From: Pyxicephalus adspersus
Lineage: Eukaryota > Chordata > Amphibia > Anura > Pyxicephalidae
Direction of reading: 5' to 3'
Length of the DNA: 64,000 nt
Assembly: GCF_032062135.1 (NCBI RefSeq)
Contig: NC_092858.1
Location: forward strand, 129,729,341-129,793,340
Shown here piece after piece: positions 38,021 to 48,639 of this stretch. Under the pieces are notes generated by a model, which worked only from the letters and a program-made list of their open reading frames with translations, did no database searches and had not been told where the DNA came from. A program made the position numbers and the translations under genes. Positions within the stretch are counted from its first letter, which is position 1. Each line of letters starts with the position of its first letter.

Positions 38021-40509
38021 ATGTTGTCATAACATACAATAACATGCAGGGTGAGCAATCCTGCATTGTAAGCGAGGATACGAAGGATGCACTTACAACC
38101 CAGAGCTTTGGATGAAAAAGCAGAGCAGTGGTGGCTGGAGGGAGGAAGGAAAGTAAAAGTGCTTTGCAAGGGTACTCTAGAAGAATGAGCATGTGACATG
38201 TGATGGAGGAGCCCCATTGGAGGGGTTATTGTGACATTCGTCCAAACTAAAGAATTCTGCCAAGTATGTGTGTCAGGTAAACAAACATTTATATATCTTT
38301 TACTAAAAACACATTAGTTTATAATACATTTCTGTAAATCTCTTTTTGATGCAGCAAGCAGTAAAGCCATAGAACATGTTCACAAGTGCATTCACTAGAT
38401 CTCACAAAAGGAATAAAACCATTACTGACATATCATGAGTTCACCTATGCACACAGATTAGAGCGTAGCTTGCCTCTTTGTTAATTTGTGGAGCAGCAGA
38501 TGCTGATCCATCACTTTCCGAGTTTACTGATCCACTGATGGAGATTTACATACCACAGATGGGAGAAAATGTGCTAAAAAAGCCTTGCTTCACAAGGGCA
38601 TGCACTGGGGAATACAGCTGGATTATGGAAATAGACTTTTTACAAAGATGAGGCTTGCATCCTGCTGCTTTGGAATATGGGGCGGAAATGCTGACAGTTC
38701 CAGTAAACCAGTAGAAGATGCTCCATATGCATAACCTGATTTTAGAAAGCCTAATGGGAGGATAGCTGTCCTTTGCCACTCTTGTGTATTTATTTGTTTT
38801 TTTATACTTTTTTTTTACCTTTTAAGAACTGCTGATATTCTCTATTAGCTGAAACAGTAACTATTTCATGTTTGCCATAATTTTATTCAAGTTGACACTT
38901 CTAGGGTAGCAGGACTTAATTAATTTAATCTGACTTTTGAGTCAACTTGGATTTAATGATGATCAATGATTTTGAGAAGCTGATGCTAATTAAACTTTGA
39001 CACCATTTGTGTTACCATAGTGAGAAACACAGACAGTAGATTTTTAAATATTGTCAAGAACACATTGATAGAACAAAAGTAACTTGTGAAAGTTTAGCGA
39101 AGACTTTAATAAGCCTGGTAATGCTTTCTATCACCCTTTTAATATGACGTTTTCCTGGCAAAATGCAATTTACACTGCAATAAGATAGAACATGTTGTGT
39201 ATTAAAAGAATTAAGGGAATGGTGTTTCACAAGATGCTTTAGTTCTCTCAAAAGATCAAATTAAACACTGAACACAGTTTTTTAATCATAAATTTCTAGT
39301 AAATCGGATGCAAAGCTTGCTTAGGCAGCATGCACAGGCTGGAAAGGCAATCCTACAGCCAGATGAAGTGACTTGTTGTTGCTGGAAGGATTTCTAGATG
39401 GGAAGCTTTGTAACAGATTTACAAATATTTAGTTAAGAAAACTGCATAAAGTAACGCATTTTGTCCAAGCACAAACCAAATATTGTAAATGGCAAATGTA
39501 ACAAATGTAAAAATCAGTTCAATAATCTTAGAATGTACTATTATAATGGCTTTTTGGAACATCACTGCCCTGTCCTCCATACAAGGGGTATAAAGAAAAA
39601 CTAATTGCTGGTTATTTAGTTATCATTTAATACATACAACCATGTAGAAGTTATGTACTCTGTAAAGCTTGTACTTCTGGATATATCATTTTTATATTTT
39701 GGTGGTCTAATTACAAAGATATCATCCTGATTAAGTATAACGAATCCTAACATTTCACTATTTTGTCATTCATGAAGTCTCATTGAAAAATGTCATATGA
39801 TAAATTCTAAATGAATAATATAGGGATAGTGAGATAGACTGGAAGCGGATTAAATTGTTAGGCATCCATTATTACATTAGAAAATTAAACCGATCCCTAA
39901 AGGATTAGGAATGGAGTTTAATATGAAAAAACATATTAAAATGTTAAGCCTGATAGGTAGTTTTGGCATTTTAATGAGAGGGAATATTTGTGATGTTTGT
40001 ACTTCATATTTATTAGAAGTGAGTGCTCCCTTTCCCCTTGTCTTTCATCCTATCACTTCTCATTTATGTAACAGTATGCAGAACAGTCCTTTCATTGAAG
40101 CAGTGGGGGTCTTGGAGCTGTGAAAGGGAGGGGGAATAGATTTGTCATATGTCAGACACAGAAGTTTGATGTATATTGATTAACGCTTGTTATGTCTTTG
40201 CAATGTGGCTTAAACAAAAGGGAATGCTTATCTACATCAGAGAGTTTTGGATATATTATGTAAATATGAATGTAATGTGAAAACACATATAGATTTGTAT
40301 AAGGGCTTGTTCGTGTAGACAGTTACTATTTACCAAACAACAATTTCAACCCCTCGGCATCCAGGAGTGACTACAGATTTATTACCTGCAGAAACATGTA
40401 TTTGTACTTCTTACAAATGTTTCCAAAAATGCCTTTCAAATGCTTAATGGTGCTTCATGTCTATGGAGGTGGCTCAGCAGGTGACCAACAATGGAATGCT
40501 TCATATAAT
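38021..40509. other. No gene seen; homeodomain-site-rich patch
   Basis: Mostly AT-rich unassigned DNA. The stretch 38880-39000 has clustered TAATTA, TTAATGAT and GATCAAT motifs and a 9-bp inverted repeat. It is discussed as a candidate noncoding element. Confidence 0.45.
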
Positions 40510-40730
40510 GGGCCTGATTTGGTAAAGCTCTCCTAGACTGGAGAAGATACACTTTCACCAGTAAAGCTAGGCGATCTAGCAAACCTGCAATGGATTTCTT
40601 AAAAGTGATTTGCTATTAGCAAATGTTTTCTATCCTGGACCAGATCCATTTCAGGTTTGCTGGATCACCCAGCTTCACTGATGAAAATGTATCCTCTCCA
40701 GTCTTGGAGAACTTTATTAAGTCAGGCCCA
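40510..40730. mobile_element. Foldback MITE family 1, copy D (best intact)
   Basis: Ends GGGCCTGATTTGGTAAAGCTCTCC-like on the left and GGAGAACTTTATTAAGTCAGGCCC-like on the right. The two halves are inverted and nearly meet: 'aacctgcaatggatttcttaaaagtgatttgctattagcaaatg' mirrors 'gttttctatcctggaccagatccatttcaggtttgctggatcaccc'. Total length is about 221 bp. The plus-strand open frame 40623-40823 is a shadow, and the minus-strand frame in copy B gives a similar peptide because the element is palindromic. Confidence 0.88.
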
Positions 40731-41195
40731 GTGGTCCAGCACAGACTGAGAACTGCAAAGCCACCAGATTGCCTGCTAAAAGCATGCCAAGAAGACTTTT
40801 CAATGGCTTTATTTTACTATTGATTTTTATTACCATTCACTAATGATAATAAAAATCTTTCTTGTTATTGATGGTTTTTTGAGCAATTAATGATTCGGAA
40901 ACAACTTTCTCAACCACTGATAAACTGTCCAGGTACATGATGAATGCGCATAGAGTGCTTATGTGTGCTTGTTACAAATGAAGCCAATTCTTCATGCTTA
41001 GAAATACTATAAGAATGATTGCATTTGTACCAGTACTGCAGTAATTTATCTTTTCGAAGGATCAGTTTGCGTAGTTTATTCCTTCTGTTTTCTATTCTGA
41101 GTAAGTTGCTTAGCATTCATGTATTATCCACACATTTACACTGTTTGTATAAAATGTGCTATCCATTCAATCCTATACAACTCTTTTATCAAAAA
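40731..41195. other. No gene seen
   Basis: AT-rich unassigned DNA. Confidence 0.5.
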
Positions 41196-41645
41196 GGCCT
41201 AATTTTGGCCTGCTCACCAAGACTGGAGAAGATTGACTATCATTGGAAAACCTGGTGATCCAACAAACCTGGAATGGATTTCTTAAAAATCATTTACTAT
41301 TAGTTGGCAAATTGTTTTAATCCTGCACCAGATCTATTCCAGTCATTTACTATTAGCTGGCCAATTTTTTTAATCCTGCACCAGATCTATTTCAGGTTTG
41401 TTGAACCATCCATGGTCTCTCATTATTATAATTATTATTAATAATATTATTATTAATATTAATAATAATAAACAGGATTTATATAGCCAACATATTACGC
41501 AGTGCTGTACATTACATAGGGGTTGCAAAAGACAGACAAGTACAGACAGTGACACAGGAGGAGAGGACCCTGCCCCGAAGAGCTTACAATCTAGAATGAC
41601 AGTCTATCTTCTCCAGTCTTGGAGAACTTTAATAAATCAGGCCCA
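41196..41645. mobile_element. Foldback MITE family 1, copy E, interrupted and internally duplicated
   Basis: The left arm has 'accaagactggagaagattgactatcattgg' and the right arm 'agtctatcttctccagtcttggagaactttaataaatcaggccc' after an L2-tail insertion at about 41420-41596. A 53-bp stretch of the centre is duplicated in tandem (starts 41290 and 41343), with several later differences between the units. Confidence 0.85.
41420..41596 (-). mobile_element. L2-tail repeat nested in the foldback MITE
   Basis: Plus strand: (ATTATTA)n of about 50 bp, then 'aaacaggatttatatagccaacatattacgcagtgctgtacattac', 'gacacaggaggagaggaccctgccccgaagagcttacaatctag'. It is the best conserved copy of this family in the window, so probably one of the youngest, and it must post-date its MITE host. 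Confidence 0.88.
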
Positions 41646-41900
41646 TTGTGTTTAAGGAAAGACTGCTTAATGGCACCATACATATAACTGCATTTGTTCA
41701 GTACCAACCCACATATTCAGAATATTAAATGGTTTGGTATGATCAAACTGTTTGCATGCACATATCGCAGAACGCAATATGATTTTATGATATAAATCTT
41801 TCTTCATCCTTTTAGAGCAAACACTTTTTATCACTTCACATTTAAAAACTTGATACAAAGGTATTTGAACTACATAAGACTTGCTACATGGCTGATCTTT

Positions 41901-42090
41901 GGGTTACTTGTTTGTACAATCAGGAATCATTTTAGGTAAATTCTATTAAGCAAAAATCTGTAACATGGTGTACTGGTTACCATGCTGATCAGTGCGGGTT
42001 ACTTGTTTGTACAATCAGGAATCATTTTAGGTAAATTCTATTAAGCAAAAATCTGTAACATGGTGTACTGGTTACCATGCTGATCAGTGC
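41901..42090. repeat. Perfect 95-bp tandem duplication
   Basis: The 95 bases at 41901-41995 are repeated without a single difference at 41996-42090. The heptamer GCTGATC lies just before unit 1 (41891-41897) and near the end of each unit, so microhomology could have driven it. The end of the unit (tggtgtactggttaccatgct) faintly resembles a SINE A-box region. Confidence 0.95.
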
Positions 42091-42515
42091 TTAAATTTCA
42101 CAAATATCTAAAACTATCACTGGCTCCTGTGAGCAGCATAAGATGGTTAACATTTCTGCAAAGATTACTGTCAATTTTAAGTGGTAGTTTCTGATTTAAT
42201 ACTAACTAATAATTTTCAATGTATTAAAGATCAATTCCAGGCTACCAGTAAGCCTATAATGCTACCCAGCAAACACTGATATTGGGCTTTTATCCCACAG
42301 TTCAATCAATTTACTTGCCATGCACACCCACACTGTGAACAGCTGTCAACAAGCCAGCAGAAGAGGAGGCAGTAACAGGACCTCCTGCTTAAGTGGTCTT
42401 GTAACAGCTTGTTACAGTGCTAATTTTTCTCATTTGATTACAGCAGATCTATAATTTGCATGTTTTTTACCTACAGCAAACAGGTAAAATGGAAAATGCC
42501 AAGATCTTGTATAAC
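42091..42515. other. No gene seen
   Basis: Unassigned DNA. Confidence 0.5.
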
Positions 42516-42665
42516 TATACCTGGGTTGTCCAACTTCAGTCCTCCAGGGCCAGGATCTAAACATATTTTAGTTCCCTAACAAACATTAGAAATGTAGTAA
42601 GGTATGGTTTACAAAGTCTTTATAAAAAAAATCCTGGCCTGTCAGTGGCTGTTTGGGACCTGAGC
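42516..42665. mobile_element. hAT-type MITE remnant
   Basis: Begins 'acctgggttgtccaacttcagtcctccagggccagg', the recognisable end of a widespread vertebrate hAT MITE style (caggggtgtccaactccagtcct), and contains 'tcctggcctgtcagtggctg'. The other terminus is not preserved. Family assignment is from memory. Confidence 0.5.
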
Positions 42666-43707
42666 AATACATATATCAGATTTAGGATGGAGAGGTAAGA
42701 AAGTTACCTTCTAAATGAGAATCATTACAATCAAGCCCTTTAATCATAGAACAAAATCCATACATATGAATATTTTTTTATTATTACTATTCCATCTAGT
42801 TGTCTTATACTGAAATTTCCTCTATCCCTGATGAAGTGCATTTGAGAAAAAGGAACCATAGGAGCAATCACTGCTAATAAATTAGTCTAACCCATGATAA
42901 TCTTGCTTCTGAACTTTGAATACAACCGTTGATGCATTTATGTACATAATGAGAGTTTTTAAATGTTTAAATAAGAGAATTTCCTTTAAAATGCACTTTT
43001 GATTTGTATACAGATGTTTGATGTTTTTCATGCTAACAACCATAAAAACCCCACTCTCCTACCTAGACCTGTATTGTTTTGTTTTTTTTTTAGATTTAGC
43101 CATACAAGTTTTCTGTGGGGTACAAATGATATCCTTGGCCATTGCAACAGAACTAAACATGTAAAAAATATAGTAACAGGTCGAATATTTAATATAAAAG
43201 CTCCATTACTTTCAGTACATCAATACACTGAAAAGCTGACAATCTATTGTTACAAGAAATCTCACACCTTTTATAGTATTTCCTAATGACTGAACACCAT
43301 TAATGCCTAAGAGTGACATAGGTTTGTAATTTAAAAAATATATGCATTTTGTAAATCACACATTATCTTCTTTTTCTACTTGCTACATTATAAGTATTCC
43401 CTTCATCGCATGCAAATTAAATGCCATCGTAAGAACCCATTTACAGAATTTGGAAGCATTTATAATTCTACATATCCTTCTTGAAGGCCCTCAGTAAAAT
43501 GCACTTTAGCACAATATGGAAATGTAATGGGATACGGTAGTAATGTAGGTCTTTGAAATCCATAAAGGCTTACAAACCATTTCACATTAAAGTGTTCAGA
43601 CCATTATTATGAACTATCTCTGGTATTAAATTCTTTGTAGAATAACTAATTCCTGAAAAAGTAAAAATTCATTTTTGTAGCAGTTTAAGACATGTCAAAC
43701 AAGGTCT
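42666..43707. other. No gene seen
   Basis: AT-rich unassigned DNA. The 95-codon frame at 42999-43286 has no recognisable domain. Confidence 0.5.
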
Positions 43708-43724
43708 ATCTATCTCTTTTATCC

Positions 43725-43782
<58 letters not shown>

Positions 43783-43818
43783 TTATCCATCTATCCATCC
43801 ATCCATCCATACATCCAT
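43708..43818. repeat. (ATCT)n microsatellite
   Basis: A pure ATCT/CTAT core spans about 43722-43782, continuing as ATCC variants to about 43818. A tetranucleotide tract this long is likely to be length-polymorphic. Confidence 0.95.
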
Positions 43819-45199
43819 CATAAACATAAACTTTCATGTTTATTCAAATGCAAAATAAAGGAGAAAGTAGTGAAGGTGGCAACATGGAACACCATAGTGT
43901 TGCTATTAATCTTTGATTTATGGGCTATAAGAAATTAAATATATAACTCAGCTTTCTGTTTTTTTCCTAATTAACATTTTTACTTTATAGGAACATTACG
44001 TATATAAAAATCTATAGACCATCAAAATTAATTTAGGACAATCCTACTTTTTTTCCCCTTATTTTTTGGATTCATGAGAACCCTTTTAGTCTATTTATCC
44101 CCTTATAATTTGTTATCAATAAGAGGCAATGTTCAGTATAATGATATAAATATAAGTATATATATATAAATAAGTATACTTGTATAATGATTGAAATATA
44201 GCCTGCCTGCATACAATATATCATCATTTTTCAACTACTCAAAAATTATGCATGCTTTAATCTTTCTTGACAATCACCAATTTTTTTGCACTGCTGTAGT
44301 AAAATCTTATTTTCTGCTTTTAATACAATAAATGATTCTCAGTGCTTGCTCAGAGTTACTTTGCATATTCATCATTTTAGAATCATGGATGTCTGATTTC
44401 ACTGTAACATCCTTTGTTTGATCCATCACATAATCAGATCCATTGTTCATCACATATCCACTTATTGCCTTTGAAAGCTGGGGAGCCCAACAAAGTGTCA
44501 AGCATTTCAATGGGAGTGATGTATTGATGTCAGGTAACACTGACCCTTCTGCATCACAGGGTATGCATGCAAAAAGAAAAGATGTGCATAACATTGATGA
44601 ATACTTATGTCTATGGAAACCAATAGCATAGTAATAAACTAGTATTTCCATATAGCGTTGGAATACCTGGAAATTTTGTTCACCTTACCTTATGCATGGT
44701 CTTCAAATGGATAGATGCAGTTTATTCCAAAATATTCAGTTAGATAGTAGGGTTTTAAATTTGTAGGATATACATTTTAAAGAGCCTGGTGGTACACATA
44801 TGTGTAAACAATAATAATATTAAGGTAATAATTAGAATATGTATGCAATATATATATAGCTATAATATATAGCTGTTACGGATCACAGCATGGAAAGCTA
44901 TATAATACTTTAACCAGAGAGCTATGTTTCCTAAATGTTGACATTGCATATTATGTAAATGATGTGCATGTGTTACCTGTTAATAGGGCTCACCTAACTC
45001 TGTAAGCTTTTTTTCTTATTATTTTCTCTTTTCTTAAATGTATATTTCAAATGCAAACCAATTCAGTCTTTAAACCTGGGATAGGCAACTGTAACCATTA
45101 GAAGGCAGGAATAGACCTCTTACAAAAGTCACAAAGGTCAGTCTGTGCAGATGACCAATTTAGAAGGGGGCTAATTGGCTTTATCCTTTACTGCATACA
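43819..45199. other. No gene seen
   Basis: AT-rich, with a short (TA)n near 44155-44172 and another near 44845-44875. No recognisable coding content. Confidence 0.5.
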
Positions 45200-45475
45200 T
45201 CTTATTTATTTTTATTTGTTTCTTTCTCTGTTTATATAGTGTCAACATATTCTACACAGCTTTAAAAGTACATAGAACTATTCACATCAGTCCTGACCCC
45301 AGGGGAGCTCAACACCTAATGGCTCTAGCTCAATTATTCAGACACACAAATACAGACTGCAGGGCAAATGTAGTCAGAGGCTAGTTAACTCATCAGTAGG
45401 GTTGTGGGAGGAAAGAGTTTTTACAGGCAACCCCCGAACACAAACACAAAGGAGAACAAAACATTACAAAGCAAA
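45200..45475 (-). mobile_element. Decayed SINE copy, minus orientation
   Basis: The plus strand shows the T-rich tail, 'tttatatagtgtcaacatattctacacagctttaaaagtac', 'aggggagctcaacacctaatg', then 'gggttgtgggaggaaagag...acaggcaacccccgaacacaaacac'. These are in the same order as the minus-strand SINE at 53959-54272, but much more diverged. The plus-strand frame 45175-45384 is a shadow. Confidence 0.65.
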
Positions 45476-46630
45476 CCTAAGATTCATTCATTGTCAGAAC
45501 ATTGCTAGAACATTAGCAGCACACATGGGAGGATATTCATCCATTGCTAAGTCTGAACTTTAATTACCATTTTTATAAAAGTTGTATCTCTTCCAAGCCC
45601 CTGATTCTTCCACAGGAAAGTTAGCTAACTGTTGAAAAATAGTTTGGTATTATACATGTCAAGTCTGATCAAGAATGCAATAGAATTATAAACGATATAA
45701 CCCATTTACAGAATATCCATTTAGTAATACTAATATAATAAAAAGTCCTATTGGTTTCATTTAGCAATTCTATTATAGTTTTTCAGGCAATTTTTATTAA
45801 AACATATAATATTCTTGGTAATAGTAGTTATATGGGTAACTTTTATTGTTGCTAATTTTGTCAAAATGTGATTGAAAGTATGGGAATTATATATATTCAT
45901 AATAATTTTATTGAGAAGCATGACTACAAAGGAAATACTTGCTAGGACTCAAGCCCATGCTGGGTAAATAGCCATTAGAAGCGACATGTGAAAATACTGG
46001 GAAGACAAAAAACAAAGCATTTGTTGATCAATTAGTTTGACACGTTAACTCATGAGCAAGTGGGCAGGTATTCATGTTGTTCTAAGCCGACTGCAGGGGG
46101 CTTGCAGCTGTGCCAAATGGCTTCACACAAAGAACTGTACATGCCCTTCTGGCATAGTTATATTCCTGGCTCTGTCTTCAGCACAGCGTGATCACAGAAA
46201 CTCATCCATTTGAAAACCGAAAGCACTGTTATGTAATACCGCGTTGTCAAAGTTTTTATTTTTATATATTCATCTTGCTGCAGAACATATTTATTATATT
46301 AGTAATACTAAAAAAAACACAGTTGGTAAGCAAATTGGGATTAAATTAATTACATATTATAAATCCAAGGTAATTTTATCCAGGTTCCAACTGGTTTACT
46401 AATCGCTCATGGCCTTAATGTAAAAGTAAATACTTTTACAGGAAATTGAAATAAGATAGGGCCAAGGATCTTAAAGACTTGAGCCCCAGTTACATTTTAA
46501 ATTTAAAGAACCTGTTCCCTCCCCAAAGTTTTGACATTGGGGGGCTTATCAGAAACCTAGTGATAGAAACAATGTTTACTGAAAAAAAAATTAAACAATT
46601 TAAAGTTATGACCTTCTTTTTTCTAAAGGG
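45476..46630. other. No gene seen
   Basis: AT-rich unassigned DNA. Confidence 0.5.
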
Positions 46631-46935
46631 CTAAGGTTGCGTATACATGTTTATTAATTGGCGTTGGAAAGGATGTTTCATTATCCTTTCCAAAGAAAAA
46701 GACTGAAAGATGCATGAATGAGTGCTGTTCTTACAGCGCCGTTCTGCTCTATGGAGAGGGGAGGGGGGAGAATGAACAAGCAACACCCTATTGTGCTCTC
46801 TCCCCTTCACTTGTATTGCAGTCGTTCATTGTTCATGGATCAGCCAGGACAGATACATGAAGGACATCGGACAAGCACTGTACACACCAGATTCTCATCT
46901 GATACTAGCCCTGAAGCGATGATTGATAGCGATGA
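46631..46935. mobile_element. Hairpin MITE family 2, copy 2
   Basis: Left end 'ctaaggttgcgtatacatg'. The subterminal hairpin is partly decayed (TTGGAAAGGAT ... ATCCTTTCCAA, about 46664-46691). Then 'gatgcatgaatgagtgctgtt', 'gttctgctctatggagaggggagggggga', 'cattgttcatggatcagccaggacag' and 'tgtacacaccagattctcatctgatac'. The right terminus is lost. The plus-strand frame 46718-47041 is a shadow. Confidence 0.82.
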
Positions 46936-47589
46936 TATGTTTATTTATCATGGTAATTATTTTGTGCTTGAAAAACAGGTGAAGATTTTTTGTGTGACAT
47001 ACACACTTGCAATTGACAGTATTCTTTATGTTCCAGGATGAGTATGCACTTTCACTATTTTAGATAATTGTTCATTTCCAACCTTATGACAATAGTTAAG
47101 GGGAACTTTTCTGTTGCAGCATGAATGTGTACAAAGCCAAATCCATAATGAAATGAAAAACTCAAATGGCTTGAAAGTGGGCCCTTTCAAGGTTATATAA
47201 TTTTCAAGGTGGGAAGAGAAATCCCCCACCCACCCAATTCTAAATTAACACTTAACAAACAGTGATCCTGTATAGCAATGTGGCCCTGAGCATCATGAAC
47301 ATTGCTCGAAGTGTGGGAAATTTGAGGCATTTTTGGGCTTCCAGAAGAAAAGAATGAGGTGGTGTTCACAGCATGCCCTGTTGAACTGTGGGTGTGGCAA
47401 AATTGCAGTTTATAACTATACATGGTTACGTAAACTAAAATCCTCATATCGGCAAAATATGCTTTTATTAATCTGCCGCAAGAAAGAGTCTAACACTCAA
47501 GTACAATCCCCAGCACCTAAAAAACGAAACTGCTACTTCAAAGTATGTAAACTGTTGTACATTCTTTACTATATACTATATATAACAAA
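46936..47589. other. No gene seen
   Basis: Unassigned DNA. The short frames on both strands lack family signals. Confidence 0.5.
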
Positions 47590-47850
47590 TGTAGGGGTCA
47601 GGAGTATATAACATACTTGGAATGCAATGGGGATGAGTATGTAATGTACAACACGTACGATTTTGTAGAATGTAGGGCTTAGAAGTATGCATTACATAAA
47701 AAGAATGGCTCAGGAGTCAATATCTCAAAGAGTTCGGGGCTCGGGAGGATGTAACATACAGATTACAAGGGTCAAAGGTGTGTAACTTACAGAGTACATG
47801 GGTCAGGAATGTGTAACATACAGATTTCAGGGGTCAGGAAAGTGTAAAGC
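47590..47850. repeat. Degenerate ~31-bp minisatellite
   Basis: The clearest units are at about 47755-47845: 'tgtgtaacatacagatttcaggggtcaggaa'-type units of about 31 bp, three in a row, each differing at several bases. More diverged units with 'ggggtcaggagtatataacata' and 'agggcttagaagtatgcatta' extend back to about 47590. Confidence 0.75.
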
Positions 47851-47956
47851 AAGGGTCTCAGAAAAATAAGAGAAAAGCCATAAACAATCATTTGCATTAA
47901 CTGTAGATCAGTGACTCAAAATACATAAACTAAAAGACAATGCCAGCCTTTTTGTT

Positions 47957-48419
47957 TTAACCTTCCTGGCGGTATTCCCAAGTGTGGCTCGGGGTGACTT
48001 TTTCATACCAAAAGCGGTAACACTGAGCCACACTCGGGGTGGAATTGCCAAGTCCTACCTGGTTCCCATGTTCCAGCGGCATCCTCCATCGGTGCCCGTG
48101 GCGTCCTTCAGCGATGCCCGACATCTTCTTTCCCTGGCAATGCCGGCTAGGCATCTGTGTAACCTGTGAATACCGGACGGGCATCTGTGTAACCTGGCGA
48201 TGCCCGACCGGCATCCGCGTCCTCGGCGTGTGAAGGTTGGGGACAGGAGGCCAGGGGAAACAGATGCTGGGCGGGCATCTTCTCGCGAGTGTGCGGCTGG
48301 GAGGTGGGACTGCATGTCTGGGAGGCGGGACCAGGCAGTAAATTTAAAATACTAGTATTTTAAAATGTACCGCTTTTACATTTAAAAATACTTAATATTC
48401 ATACCGCCAGGAAGGTTAA
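47957..48419. mobile_element. piggyBac-like MITE, complete, TTAA target duplication
   Basis: TTAA at 47957-47960 and 48416-48419 flank a 455-bp element with perfect 15-bp terminal inverted repeats, CCTTCCTGGCGGTAT and ATACCGCCAGGAAGG. An internal inverted repeat AGTGTGGCTC / GAGCCACACT lies at 47981-47990 and 48025-48034. The centre is very CG-rich and contains a 30-bp tandem array. The TTAA duplication with CC...GG ends is the piggyBac hallmark. There is no transposase, so it is nonautonomous. Open frames on both strands (47957-48315) are shadows. Confidence 0.88.
48136..48225. repeat. 30-bp tandem array inside the TTAA MITE
   Basis: Three consecutive 30-bp units start at 48136, 48166 and 48196, each built on 'g.atgccgg..gggcatctgtgtaacct' with point differences. 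The third unit is the most diverged. Confidence 0.85.
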
Positions 48420-48604
48420 ATTACAGGAAAGGAGGCTTCATAAAATTTCCATGGGCAAGGGTGCACTAAGATTGGAGTGAAATTAATATATTTGTCTACA
48501 GTTCCATGATGTCTTGTAAATTTTGTACATTTCTGTTATGACATACTTTGATGTTGTGCTCTAAAATGTTTTGCCCTTTACCTTCATATAGTTATCTCAC
48601 ATTT
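48420..48604. other. Unassigned spacer
   Basis: AT-rich, no feature seen. Confidence 0.5.
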
Positions 48605-48639
48605 CCCTGAAGAAGCCCAAGCAGGTAAAACGCGTCAGG
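48605..48639 (+). repeat. Hammerhead-ribozyme-like motif, degenerate
   Basis: CCCTGAAGA, then a short potential hairpin, then AAAACGCGTCAGG. This resembles the CUGANGA...GAAAC...GUC core layout of minimal hammerhead motifs carried by Penelope-like elements and other amphibian repeats. The GAAA box reads TAAAA and the inner stem is weak, so cleavage is unlikely. It may simply be a scrap of a dispersed repeat. Confidence 0.3.

Noticed and set aside
41960..41995. SINE head within the 95-bp duplication
   Set aside because: The A-box resemblance is weak and no B box, body or tail follows.
47590..47850. CRISPR-like array
   Set aside because: Units are contiguous and diverged with no unique spacers, and the DNA is vertebrate.
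47957..48315. Arg/Pro-rich frames on both strands
   Set aside because: They are products of the CG-rich MITE core and its 30-bp array.
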